Below, one piece after another: positions 21,129 to 30,370 of a stretch of 62,871 nt of DNA. The stretch covers positions 1-62,871 of the forward strand of contig JACONJ010000044.1 of NCBI GenBank assembly GCA_014323785.1, given 5' to 3'. The number at the start of each line of letters is the position of its first letter. Position 1 is the stretch's first letter. The notes under the pieces are model-generated. The model searched no databases. It had not been told where the DNA came from and was given only the letters and a program-made list of their open reading frames with translations. Position numbers and translations under genes: made by a program. The stretch is from Paracoccaceae bacterium (GTDB taxonomy: Bacteria; Pseudomonadota; Alphaproteobacteria; Rhodobacterales; Rhodobacteraceae).

Positions 21129-22655
21129 GTGAACACGCAACACGCCCTTCGTGGCAGACATGCCGCCCGGTCCTTGGCACTGGCCAACCCCTATTCCCGG
21201 AACGACAGGCTGGTCCATCGACTGGCAGTGATCGCGCTGACCCTGTCGATAATCCTCGTGGCTCTCACCGCTACCATCGCCCCGGCCAGCGCACAATCTG
21301 CGCGGCCCGCGACGTTCGCCGATCTGGTCGATCAGGTTGGCGACTCGGTTGTGAACATCACAACCTCGGCCGTGGTCGCCGGGCGCACCAGCCCGCAGCC
21401 CATGGTGCCGAAAGGCTCTCCGCTGGAGGATTTCTTTAACGACTTCATGGAGCGCCGCGACCCGGATCGCGCCCCCCGGCGCGGCCAGGCATCCGGCTCA
21501 GGATTCGTGATTTCCGAAGATGGCTATATCGTCACCAACAATCATGTGATCGAGGGTGCTGATGAGATCCTGGTCGAGTTCCGCTCGGGGGAGGAACTTC
21601 CCGCCGAGGTGATCGGCACAGACCCGAATACCGATATTGCACTTTTGAAGGTCGAACCCTCGGACCCGTTGCCTTTCGTGCCCTTCGGCGACAGCGATGC
21701 GATGCGCGTTGGCGATTGGGTGATGGCCATGGGCAACCCGCGTGGCCTGGGTTTTTCAGTCTCTGCTGGCATTGTCTCGGCGCTTGAGCGGGAATTGTCG
21801 AGCCCCTATGGCGATTTCATTCAAACCGATGCGGCCATCAACAAAGGCAATTCTGGCGGGCCGCTGTTTAATGTAAAGGGCGAAGTGATCGGTGTGAACA
21901 CGGCGATCCTTAGCCCCGATGGCGGGTGGATCGGGATCGGGTTTGCCGTGTCCTCGGCTGACGTGACCAATGTGGTTGCCCAATTGCAAGAGTTCGGAGA
22001 GACCCGCCGCGGCTGGCTGGGGGTGGGCATTCAAAGTGTGACACCGGACATCGCAGAGGGGCTAGGCCTCGACGTCTCGCGCGGGGCACTGGTGACAGAG
22101 GTATATGCGCGGAGCCCCGCCATGGAGGCCGGGATTGAAGTGGGCGATGTGATCATCACCTTCGATGGCATGGATGTGCAAGACACCCGCGAGCTGGTGC
22201 GCAATGTCGGCAATGCGCCGGTGGCTGCGACCGTCCGCGTGGTGGTGTTCCGCGATGGCGCAACACGGACCTTGCGGGTGACACTCGGTCGCCGGGAAAC
22301 GGCCGAAGTAGGATCTTCACCAATCCCAGGACAGTTACCTGAGCCGCCCGCCAGCGGGAATGTCCTGGGCATGAGACTGGTTCCTCTCACCGATAAGACG
22401 CGCGAAGCACTGGGTGCACAATCTGTCAGCACCGGCTTGGTAATCCAGGAAATCGATCCGGCCAGCGATGCGGCCTCCAGAGGGTTGATGGCCAATGACA
22501 TCATCACAGAGGTTGCACAGCAGCCGGTTAGCACGGTTGAGGATTTCCAGACGCGGATAACCGAGGGGCGCACCGCGGGCCGGAACAGCATCCTGCTTTT
22601 GATCCGGCGGGCCGGGAACCCGCGCTTCGTGGCCCTGAGCCTGGAAGAGCAATAG
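21129..22655 (+). CDS. degP: Do-type periplasmic serine protease (DegP/DegQ/MucD)
   Basis: The 508-residue protein has an N-terminal membrane/signal segment ending ATIAPASAQS, a trypsin-like domain with the triad His in TNNHVIEGADE, Asp in NTDIALLKVE and Ser in NKGNSGGPLFN, and two PDZ domains (about residues 300-385 and 410-500). It degrades or refolds misfolded envelope proteins. The start is GTG 21129, with GAGAGGAG about 11 nt upstream. It completes the envelope-proteostasis block hflK-hflC-DUF2065-degP and is closed by a strong hairpin terminator. Confidence 0.94.
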   Translation: MNTQHALRGRHAARSLALANPYSRNDRLVHRLAVIALTLSIILVALTATIAPASAQSARPATFADLVDQVGDSVVNITTSAVVAGRTSPQPMVPKGSPLEDFFNDFMERRDPDRAPRRGQASGSGFVISEDGYIVTNNHVIEGADEILVEFRSGEELPAEVIGTDPNTDIALLKVEPSDPLPFVPFGDSDAMRVGDWVMAMGNPRGLGFSVSAGIVSALERELSSPYGDFIQTDAAINKGNSGGPLFNVKGEVIGVNTAILSPDGGWIGIGFAVSSADVTNVVAQLQEFGETRRGWLGVGIQSVTPDIAEGLGLDVSRGALVTEVYARSPAMEAGIEVGDVIITFDGMDVQDTRELVRNVGNAPVAATVRVVVFRDGATRTLRVTLGRRETAEVGSSPIPGQLPEPPASGNVLGMRLVPLTDKTREALGAQSVSTGLVIQEIDPASDAASRGLMANDIITEVAQQPVSTVEDFQTRITEGRTAGRNSILLLIRRAGNPRFVALSLEEQ

Positions 22656-22693
22656 CCGCGATTCCACAACTCACCACGAAGCCATTGGCGGCG

Positions 22694-22725
22694 GCCCCCC
22701 GTACTTGCGCCGGGGGGCTTCTTTT
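22694..22725 (+). terminator. Rho-independent terminator of degP
   Basis: A G+C-rich stem, GCCCCCC (22694-22700) pairing with GGGGGGC (22712-22718), is followed by TTCTTTT. It lies about 40 bp after the degP stop. Confidence 0.8.
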
Positions 22726-22848
22726 ATCCCTTATTTGCCCGGCAACCCCGGAATGGATTCTGTTAAGGGCCACAGCCCCCGCATTTCGGGCTGGAATAGT
22801 GTGTGCAAAAGGGCTATCTGGAGGATTGGAAGCAGCACATTCTGATGA

Positions 22849-23181
<333 letters not shown>

Positions 23182-23308
23182 GTGCTGTGCCAGTGCCGGT
23201 TCTGTCTTAATCTGGTGTGCGGCGGGCAAGGTCTCCCTGGTCTTGACTTCCCTGCCCGTCCAGGGTGTATCGGCGTGATGCTTGATGACCACCGAAGGAC
23301 ACCCTGAT

Positions 23309-25300
23309 ATGCATGCCTTTCGCAGCCATACCTGCGCCGAACTGACCTCTGCCCATGTGGGCAATTCTGTGCGCCTGTCCGGCTGGGTGCATCGGCGGCG
23401 GGACCATGGCGGGGTGATCTTCGTCGACCTGCGTGATCATTACGGGATCACCCAGGTGCTGTGCGATCCCGACAGCCCGGTCTTCGCACAGGTGGAAACC
23501 CTGCGGTCCGAGTGGTGCATTCGCATCGACGGCACAGTCAAGGCACGCGCACCGGAGTTGGTGAACCCGAAACTATCCACGGGTAAGATCGAAGTATTCA
23601 TCCGCGACATAGAAGTTCTGGGCGATGTCACGGGCGACCTGCCGCTGCAGGTGTCCGGTGATCAGGATTACCCCGAGGAAACGCGCCTGACCTATCGTTA
23701 CCTTGATCTGCGGCGCGAGGCGATGCAGGCGAATATGGTGCTGCGGTCCGATGTCGTGGCCTCTATGCGCAAGCGCATGTGGAAGATCGGCTTCCGTGAG
23801 TTCCAGACGCCAATCATCACCGCCTCCTCACCCGAAGGGGCGCGTGATTTTCTGGTGCCAAGCCGCCTGCATCCGGGCCGCTTCTACGCCCTGCCGCAGG
23901 CTCCGCAGCAGTTCAAGCAGCTGCTCATGGTCTCGGGCTTTGACAAGTATTTTCAGATCGCACCGTGCTTCCGTGACGAAGACCCGCGCGCCGACCGCGC
24001 ACCGACGGATTTCTACCAGCTTGATATAGAAATGAGTTTCGTTGAGCAGCAGGATATATTCAACACCATCGGCCCGGTGATCAAGGGCGTGTTCGAAGAG
24101 TTCAGCAACGGAGCCAGGATCGATCAGGACTGGCCGCAAATCTCCTATCGTGATGCAGTGCTGTGGTATGGCACGGACAAGCCTGACCTGCGCAACCCGA
24201 TCAGGATGCAGATTGTCAGCGAGCATTTCGCGGGCAGCGGGTTCGGGATTTTCGCTAAAATCCTGGAACAGGATGGTACTGAGGTTCGCGCTATCCCGGC
24301 ACCAGGTGGCGGTAGCCGCAAATTCTGCGACCGGATGAATGCTTGGGCACAGGGTGAAGGGCTGCCGGGGATGGGGTACATTTTCTGGCGGAGGAACTCA
24401 TCAGGCTCGGGTCTTGCAAAAGAGATGGATTGCTGGATCAATGAAGGTAAACCGAATAAAGAGATCATCAAGGAAATGCTTGACGGGCAGCATGGGGAAA
24501 TCTTTGTTAAGTATTCTGATCAGCTGAAAAAGATAGTTCAACTGTTGGAGTCGGGTGATCCGATAGATCGAGAAGAGGCACTCAAGCTCCAATGCGCATA
24601 TTTTCCAAGACTGGGAAAGCCTGAGGCCGCGGGGCCCCTTGCCAAGAATATCGGACCGGAACGCACCGAGGCACTCCGCCGGCAGCTTGGATTGCAAGCA
24701 GGCGATGCTGCTTTCTTTCTGGCGGGCAAACCCGCACAGTTTGAATCAATCGCAGGCCGCGCACGGGATGTGATTGGGGCCGACCTGGGCCTGATCGAGG
24801 AAGGGCGATTCGCCTTTGCCTGGGTGGTCGATTTCCCGCTGTATGAGGCGGACACGGAAACTGGACGCGTCGATTTCTCGCACAATCCCTTTTCCATGCC
24901 GCAAGGCGGATTGGCGGCACTTGATGGTGACCCGCTGGAGGTGCTGGGCTATCAGTATGACCTGGTCTGTAATGGTTATGAGATTCTCTCGGGTGCGATC
25001 CGAAACCATAAGCCAGAAATTATGTTTAAATCCTTCGAACTGGCCGGATATAGCAAAGAGGAGGTGCGCAAACGCTTTGGCGGGATGGTCAATGCCTTTC
25101 AATACGGCGCACCGCCCCATGGTGGCTGCGCTGCGGGGATTGACCGGATCGTGATGCTGCTGGCCCACACCGCCAATATCCGGGAGGTGGTTCTGTTCCC
25201 GATGAACCAGCGTGCCGAGGATTTGATGATGAATGCGCCGTCGGAACCCGCAAGCGATCAGCTGATGGAGCTGGGGCTGCGGATGATGCCGCAGAAATAG
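23309..25300 (+). CDS. aspS: Aspartyl-tRNA synthetase with an extra segment
   Basis: The start at ATG 23309 gives [18 protein letters not shown] and 663 residues; the open frame starts nine codons earlier at TTG. The anticodon-binding OB domain ([19 protein letters not shown]), class II motifs 1-3 ([10 protein letters not shown] is motif 2; GIDRIVMLL is motif 3) and the bacterial GAD insertion domain are present. It charges tRNA-Asp, possibly also tRNA-Asn in non-discriminating forms. The protein is about 70 residues longer than usual (E. coli 590). The surplus lies at residues about 361-437, inside the GAD domain, between MGYIFWR and [11 protein letters not shown]. It is lysine/glutamate-rich, and its DNA (24400-24620) is clearly lower in G+C than the rest. 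The frame is unbroken, so the enzyme is probably made. Confidence 0.93.
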   Translation: MHAFRSHTCAELTSAHVGNSVRLSGWVHRRRDHGGVIFVDLRDHYGITQVLCDPDSPVFAQVETLRSEWCIRIDGTVKARAPELVNPKLSTGKIEVFIRDIEVLGDVTGDLPLQVSGDQDYPEETRLTYRYLDLRREAMQANMVLRSDVVASMRKRMWKIGFREFQTPIITASSPEGARDFLVPSRLHPGRFYALPQAPQQFKQLLMVSGFDKYFQIAPCFRDEDPRADRAPTDFYQLDIEMSFVEQQDIFNTIGPVIKGVFEEFSNGARIDQDWPQISYRDAVLWYGTDKPDLRNPIRMQIVSEHFAGSGFGIFAKILEQDGTEVRAIPAPGGGSRKFCDRMNAWAQGEGLPGMGYIFWRRNSSGSGLAKEMDCWINEGKPNKEIIKEMLDGQHGEIFVKYSDQLKKIVQLLESGDPIDREEALKLQCAYFPRLGKPEAAGPLAKNIGPERTEALRRQLGLQAGDAAFFLAGKPAQFESIAGRARDVIGADLGLIEEGRFAFAWVVDFPLYEADTETGRVDFSHNPFSMPQGGLAALDGDPLEVLGYQYDLVCNGYEILSGAIRNHKPEIMFKSFELAGYSKEEVRKRFGGMVNAFQYGAPPHGGCAAGIDRIVMLLAHTANIREVVLFPMNQRAEDLMMNAPSEPASDQLMELGLRMMPQK

Positions 25301-25315
25301 TTCGGTATTCAGCGA

Positions 25316-25937
25316 CTACTCGGCAACCACAGATGAGTTGTAACTGTAGGTCTTCCAACTCGGCTTGATTTCCCAAATTGTCCAACCTTGCCGCACACCG
25401 CGACCAAACAGTTCCAGGTAGGGTTCCCACGAACACCCCTCAATTAGTTCGTACTGCTCATCGGGTTTTCTCGAGTGTTCACGCTTGCGCGACTGGATCA
25501 TGTTCACTTGCCGTCGGCCCGGCGTAAGTGTTCGCACGTTTTCCCCCGTGTCCCAAAAAGGAGCACCTCGGTCACGTTTCGGAAGTAGAATCCAACGCCG
25601 CGACCATCGCTGCCACCGTCTTTCCGGATTTTGTGCCAGATTATATTGGATTTGTATCGAAATCCCCAACCTTGCAGCACCTGCAAACCCTCGGGCAAAA
25701 GCGCATTGGGCACCCACAAATAGCAGCGGGCACGGGTCTCGAGGTGAGCTGCCACTGGCAGTGCGCAAATTGCCTCGACTGTCAGTGTCGGGTAGCGCGA
25801 CAGCCGCTTGTGTTCGGGTGCCACCTTTCCCATCCTGTTGGTGAACCGCCAAGGGGATCGGCCAGAACCGTCGAGAAGCGGCCACCTGCAAGAAAATTGG
25901 ACAGATCTTGCGCAACACGACACGACATATCCAACAT
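25316..25937 (-). pseudogene. MT-A70 family adenine methyltransferase, two frameshifts
   Basis: Three successive minus-strand frames together spell a complete MT-A70 protein. The N-terminal frame reads GGRFSTVLADP, the second PWRFTNRMGKVAPEHKRL through FRNVTEVLLFGTRG, the third ENVRTLTPGRRQ and SRKREHSRKPDEQYELIEG. The first break falls exactly in the catalytic DPPW motif, in a run of four G (25853-25856, plus strand) that is one short. The second is in a run of five C (25543-25547) that is also one short. The family methylates N6 of adenine in DNA or RNA and is often phage- or mobile-element-borne. Both lesions are homopolymer indels, so sequencing error is possible. As written, the gene is dead. 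It lies tail to tail with aspS. Confidence 0.75.
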
Positions 25938-25999
25938 ATTGGGGCACCTGCTCAATTTTCGCGTGATATTATACGCAATATGAGAGGGTTCCACAGGAT

Positions 26000-26995
26000 T
26001 CAAAGAGGCACAATCACCGCCATGCCACGCTTGGTTGCTGTCTCAACAACGGCGGCGGCGACCGCCAAATCCTGCAAGCCCACGCCAGTGCCGTCGAACA
26101 GCGTGATCTCATCGGCGGATTGCCGGCCCGGATGGGTGCCGTTGATCACCGCACCAAGCTGATGCACATCGCCCTTGGCCAGCAGCCCGCTGCCGATGGC
26201 ATGCTGTGCCTCTCCGATGGAGATCGACTGTGCAACTTCATCGGTGAAGACGGTGGCGCGGGCCAGAAGCGCGGCCTCCACTTCCTGCTTGCCTTTCGTG
26301 TCCGTCCCCATGCATGCCAAATGGGTACCAGGGCTGACATGTTCGGCCAGCAGCGTTGGTGCAAAACTGGAGGTAATGGTGATGATCACATCGGCACCGG
26401 CCATGTCGGGCAGGTCCACCGCCTCGAAGGGCAGGCCCACCTCCTTGGCCACTCGGGCCAGGTTCGGCAGCATCTCGGGATGCATGTTCCAGCCGATCAC
26501 TTTCTCAAACGCGCCTGCTTCCACCGCTGCACGCATCTGGAAGGTGGCCTGATGGCCTGCGCCGATCATGCCCAGCACTCTGGCATCTTTGTGCGCCAGA
26601 TGCTTGATCGAGACTGACGACGCCGCTGCCGTGCGCAGCGCGGTCAGCAGGTTGCCGCCCACCATCGCCTTGACACGGCCACTGTCGGGGTCAAACAGGA
26701 ACACCGTGGATTGGTGGTTGATCAGCCCGCGCCGGTCAAGGTTATGCGGCCAGTACCCCCCGGCCTTCAGGCCAAGCACACCGCCCGCACGATCAAATCC
26801 CCCCTTAAAGCCGTAAAGTGCATCTTCATGGCCAAGCATCTCTCGCACAACGGGGAAGTTACAGGCACTGCCCGCTGCCATGGCAGCGAAAACCGCTTCT
26901 ACTGCGTCAAAAGACGCCTTTCGGGTGACAAGATCGGGGATCGCACTTTCGGGTACGATCACCAGCTCGTGTGTGTTTATCGGGGTGCTGCCCAT
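26000..26995 (-). CDS. bhcD: Iminosuccinate reductase of the beta-hydroxyaspartate cycle
   Basis: The 331-residue protein belongs to the ornithine cyclodeaminase/mu-crystallin family. The NAD(P) motif is VLGMIGAGHQATFQMRA (about residue 140), preceded by GGNLLTALRTAAASS, with GADVIITITSS later. In the BHA cycle BhcD reduces iminosuccinate to L-aspartate with NADH, regenerating the amino donor for BhcA. Specific assignment rests on being the fourth gene of a bhcA-bhcB-bhcC-bhcD string. ATG 26995 shares one base with the bhcC stop (TGATG). The C-terminus ends 'ATKRGMAVIVPL'. Without context it would be called a generic ornithine cyclodeaminase-like reductase. Confidence 0.88.
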   Translation of the reverse strand: MGSTPINTHELVIVPESAIPDLVTRKASFDAVEAVFAAMAAGSACNFPVVREMLGHEDALYGFKGGFDRAGGVLGLKAGGYWPHNLDRRGLINHQSTVFLFDPDSGRVKAMVGGNLLTALRTAAASSVSIKHLAHKDARVLGMIGAGHQATFQMRAAVEAGAFEKVIGWNMHPEMLPNLARVAKEVGLPFEAVDLPDMAGADVIITITSSFAPTLLAEHVSPGTHLACMGTDTKGKQEVEAALLARATVFTDEVAQSISIGEAQHAIGSGLLAKGDVHQLGAVINGTHPGRQSADEITLFDGTGVGLQDLAVAAAVVETATKRGMAVIVPL

Positions 26996-28158
26996 CAATA
27001 GGCCTTTCCACGAGCCGAGACGGGCCAGACTGTTTCCACAACACCGTTCCGCACACCGACATACCAGTCATGGACATTGCAGGTCGGGTCGCAGTGGCCG
27101 GGCACAAGGCGCAGCTTGTCATTCACATGCAAAACCCCGTTGGGGTCAGACACTACGCCATGCTCGTCCGAGCATTTCACATATTCGACATCCGTGCGTC
27201 CATAGATCACTGGCAGGCCGCTATCCACTGACTGCGCCTTGAGGCCCGCGTCCACGATGGCTTTGTCGGCCTTTGCGTGGCTCATGACCGAGGCCAGAAG
27301 GAACAGCGCGTTCTCCCACTCACCCTGGTCAATGCGGTTGCCGTCCTTGTCGAGTATGCGGCCGTAATCAGCATCCATGAAAGCATAGGAGCCGCACTGA
27401 AGTTCATTGTAGACGCCCGAGGTGCTCTCAAAATAGTAAGACCCGGTACCGCCACCGCCGACGATGTCACAATCCAGCCCTTCATCTTTCAGCGTATCAA
27501 CGGCGTCCTTGACCATGGCCACCGCGATGTCGATCTTCGCTTTCCGGTCGTTGTAATCGTCTATGTGCTGCATTGCACCCTGATAGGCTTGGATGCCAGC
27601 GAATTTCAGCCTCGGCGCGACGACGATGGCCTTGGCGATCTTCACCACTTCGGGCGTCGTAGTCACACCGCAGCGACCCGCACCGCAGTCGATTTCCACC
27701 AGGCATTCAATCTCGGTCCCATGGCGGGCAGCTGCCTTAGACAGATCGACAACATTGGCCGGATCATCAACGCAGCAAATCGTGCGTGCGCCAAGCCTGG
27801 GCATCCGGGCCAGCCGGTCAATCTTGGCCGGGTCGCGCACCTGGTTAGAGACCAGCACATCCTTGATGCCACCGCGCGCGAATACCTCGGCCTCAGAGAC
27901 TTTCTGGCAGCAGACGCCGCAGGCCCCGCCCAGTTCCACCTGCAGCTTGGCAATGTCGACGGATTTGTGCATTTTGCCATGGACGCGGTGGCGCATCCCG
28001 TGGGCGACCGCATAGTCACCCATCTTTTTAATGTTGCGCTCAAGCGCATCAAGGTCCAGCACGAGGGCGGGGGTTTGAATTTCGGCTTCCGCCATCCCAG
28101 GCCGGGCGGGGATGTCATAGCCAACGTCCATGGCTTCGATATCAATTATGCCTTTCAT
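26995..28158 (-). CDS. bhcC: 3-Hydroxy-D-aspartate (beta-hydroxyaspartate) aldolase
   Basis: The 387-residue protein is a D-threonine-aldolase-type, fold-III PLP enzyme. The PLP Lys lies in HRVHGKMHKSVD (about residue 60), with GGIKDVLVSNQV, VEIDCGAGRCGV and a C-terminal metal-binding segment VPGHCDPTCNVHDWY. BhcC condenses glyoxylate with glycine to (2R,3S)-beta-hydroxyaspartate, the carbon-carbon bond-forming step of the cycle. Length equals the Paracoccus denitrificans enzyme as I remember it. The ATG at 28158 has no very strong ribosome binding site. It lies 34 bp after bhcB and overlaps bhcD. Confidence 0.93.
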   Translation of the reverse strand: MKGIIDIEAMDVGYDIPARPGMAEAEIQTPALVLDLDALERNIKKMGDYAVAHGMRHRVHGKMHKSVDIAKLQVELGGACGVCCQKVSEAEVFARGGIKDVLVSNQVRDPAKIDRLARMPRLGARTICCVDDPANVVDLSKAAARHGTEIECLVEIDCGAGRCGVTTTPEVVKIAKAIVVAPRLKFAGIQAYQGAMQHIDDYNDRKAKIDIAVAMVKDAVDTLKDEGLDCDIVGGGGTGSYYFESTSGVYNELQCGSYAFMDADYGRILDKDGNRIDQGEWENALFLLASVMSHAKADKAIVDAGLKAQSVDSGLPVIYGRTDVEYVKCSDEHGVVSDPNGVLHVNDKLRLVPGHCDPTCNVHDWYVGVRNGVVETVWPVSARGKAY

Positions 28159-28192
28159 CTATCTTCTCCCATTCGTGTGTGTGGCGATGGAT

Positions 28193-29161
28193 TCATGGTA
28201 TCCATGGTAGATTATCCAGATCCACATTGCCACCAGTAATCACAACGCCGACGCGTTTGCCCCGGAAATTCCCGGGGGTCTTAAGAATTGTCGCCAGCGG
28301 GACAGCGCAACTTGGTTCCATCACGATTTTCATGCGCTGCCATGTCAGCTTCATCGCATCAATGATTTCCTGTTCCGAAGCTGTCAAAATGTCGGTGACA
28401 TGGTTTGATACGAAATGCCAGGTATTCTCTTTCAGAGGCACTTTCAGGCCATCGGCGACGGTCACTGGCGCATCGTCAGCGATGATACGCCTGGCCTTGA
28501 AGCTGCGATAGGCATCGTCGGCCTGTTCCGGCTCGGCGGCATAAATCTCGATCCTAGGTGCCAGGGTGGACAGCGTCAGGCAGCAGCCCGAGACCATGCC
28601 CCCCCCGCCGATGGGTGCGATCACCGCGTCCAAGTCGGCTACCTGTTCCAGCAGCTCGCGCGAACACGTCGCCTGGCCCGCGATTACACGCGGGTCGTTG
28701 TAGGGGTGCACAAAATCAGCCCCGGTTTTCGCCTGAACTCCGGCGAAGATAGCCTCGCGGCTGGAGGTTGAAGGCTCACATTCGGTAATTATCCCGCCAT
28801 AGCCGCGCACGGCGGCCTTCTTGGCCTCGGGCGCGGTGCGCGGCATAACCACATGACACGGAATACCCCGCCGTCCCGCCGCGTAGCTTAGTGACAATGC
28901 ATGGTTACCGGAACTGTGGGTGGCAACGCCCTTGGCCGCGGCATCCTCGCTTAGCCCGAAGACAGCATTGGTTGCCCCACGCACCTTGAAGGCCCCCGCT
29001 TTTTGGAAATTCTCGCATTTGAAGAACAGCTCCGAACCAGTCAACGCATTCATGTAACTGGAGGTCAGGACAGGCGTCCGGTGAATATAGGGCGCGATCC
29101 GGTCATGCGCTGCCAGCATGTCGTCGAATGTCGGAAGGGGTGTCTGGGTCAGGTCTTCCAT
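28193..29161 (-). CDS. bhcB: Beta-hydroxyaspartate dehydratase
   Basis: The 322-residue protein is a threonine/serine-dehydratase-family fold-II PLP enzyme. The PLP Lys lies in FQKAGAFKVRGA (about residue 59), with SSGNHALSLS binding the cofactor phosphate side and the Gly-rich loop APIGGGGMVSG. BhcB removes water from beta-hydroxyaspartate to give iminosuccinate. AGGAGG stands 8-9 bp before ATG 29161. Position between bhcA (18 bp upstream) and bhcC makes this reading far more likely than a catabolic threonine deaminase. Confidence 0.92.
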   Translation of the reverse strand: MEDLTQTPLPTFDDMLAAHDRIAPYIHRTPVLTSSYMNALTGSELFFKCENFQKAGAFKVRGATNAVFGLSEDAAAKGVATHSSGNHALSLSYAAGRRGIPCHVVMPRTAPEAKKAAVRGYGGIITECEPSTSSREAIFAGVQAKTGADFVHPYNDPRVIAGQATCSRELLEQVADLDAVIAPIGGGGMVSGCCLTLSTLAPRIEIYAAEPEQADDAYRSFKARRIIADDAPVTVADGLKVPLKENTWHFVSNHVTDILTASEQEIIDAMKLTWQRMKIVMEPSCAVPLATILKTPGNFRGKRVGVVITGGNVDLDNLPWIP

Positions 29162-29179
29162 TGCTCCGCTCCTCCTCTC

Positions 29180-30370
29180 TTAAACCGCATTGGCCGGTGC
29201 GGGGGCGCGACTTTGGCGGAAATAATTCTGTGCGGCAACCATCCCGCTACCCAGTGTGATCGGATAATCAAGGTCGGCCATCGCCATTTCGATCGCGGCC
29301 AGTCCCGACAGAACCATGACGTCCGTCAACGAGCCCAAATGCCCTATACGAAACGCCTTGCCGTCCATCTGGCCCAGGCCCACGCCAAAGCTTACCCCAT
29401 AAGCGTGATAGGCATGAGCGGTTAGCGCATTGGAATTGAACCCTTCCGGCACGTAGATTGCACTGACGGTGTCGGAATAGATCTCCGGCGATTGTGCCAC
29501 CAGATCAAGGCCCCAGGCCGAAACTGCACGCCGGACACCCTCGGCCAGGCGGTGATGGCGGGCATAGACCGCGTCCAGCCCTTCTTCAAACAGCATCTCC
29601 AAGCTTTCGCGCATGCCATGGATCAGTTGCAAGGGTGGGGTATAGGGAAAGCCACCCTTGGCGTTCGCACTGGTCATATCGCGGAAATCGAAGAAGGTGC
29701 GGGGAAGCCTCGCGGTTTCGATGGCTGCTATCGCCTTCCGGCTCACGCCCAGGATGGCAAGGCCCGTGGCCAGCATGAAACCCTTCTGACTGCCGGAAAC
29801 AGCGATATCCACACCCCAAGCATCCATCTCAAACGGCATTGAGGCAAGCGAGCTGACGCAATCAACCATCAGAAGTGCCGGATGACTGGCCGCAGCAATG
29901 GCCGTCCGCACCGCCGCGATGTCGGAACGAACGCCCGTTGCGGTTTCGTTATGGGTAACCAGAACCGCCTTGATCCGATGCCCGGCGTCGGCCTCCAGCA
30001 CGTGTTGGAACAGTGCGGCAGGTGCGCCAGTACCCCAGGCACAGTCTATCACATGCACATCCAACCCGTGCCGTTCGCACATGTCGATCCAGCGATGAGA
30101 GAACATACCATAGCGCGCGATCAGAACCTTGTCGCCGGGGGACAGTGTGTTGGTGATCGCGGCCTCCCACCCGCCGGTGCCCGAGGCGGGAAACAGAAAT
30201 ATGTCACCCTCTTCGGTACCGAAGACCCGCTTGCACCCTTCCAGCACGGGAAGAAAGGTTTGCGCGAAATCGGGCGCACGGTGGTCCTGGCTTTGCACCT
30301 GCATCGCCTGGCGCAATCGGTCAGGCATGTTGGTCGGGCCCGGAATGAACAGTGGATTCTGATCGGACAT
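29180..30370 (-). CDS. bhcA: L-aspartate:glyoxylate aminotransferase
   Basis: The start at ATG 30370 (MSDQNPLFIPGPTNMPDRL) gives 396 residues; the upstream extension of the open frame is basic and non-conserved. It is a class V, alanine-glyoxylate-type PLP aminotransferase. FIPGPTNMP is the N-terminal signature, FPASGTGGWEAAI binds cofactor, and the PLP Lys lies in VSGSQKGFML (about residue 195). In the BHA cycle it converts glyoxylate to glycine using aspartate. It is the first gene of the minus-strand bhc operon. The divergent IclR-type regulator bhcR, found beside bhcA in Paracoccus, is absent here. Confidence 0.93.
   Translation of the reverse strand: MSDQNPLFIPGPTNMPDRLRQAMQVQSQDHRAPDFAQTFLPVLEGCKRVFGTEEGDIFLFPASGTGGWEAAITNTLSPGDKVLIARYGMFSHRWIDMCERHGLDVHVIDCAWGTGAPAALFQHVLEADAGHRIKAVLVTHNETATGVRSDIAAVRTAIAAASHPALLMVDCVSSLASMPFEMDAWGVDIAVSGSQKGFMLATGLAILGVSRKAIAAIETARLPRTFFDFRDMTSANAKGGFPYTPPLQLIHGMRESLEMLFEEGLDAVYARHHRLAEGVRRAVSAWGLDLVAQSPEIYSDTVSAIYVPEGFNSNALTAHAYHAYGVSFGVGLGQMDGKAFRIGHLGSLTDVMVLSGLAAIEMAMADLDYPITLGSGMVAAQNYFRQSRAPAPANAV

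Noticed and set aside
24390-24625. Intein in aspS
   Set aside because: The extra segment is only about 75 residues, too short even for a mini-intein, and lacks the N-terminal Cys/Ser and C-terminal His-Asn splice residues.
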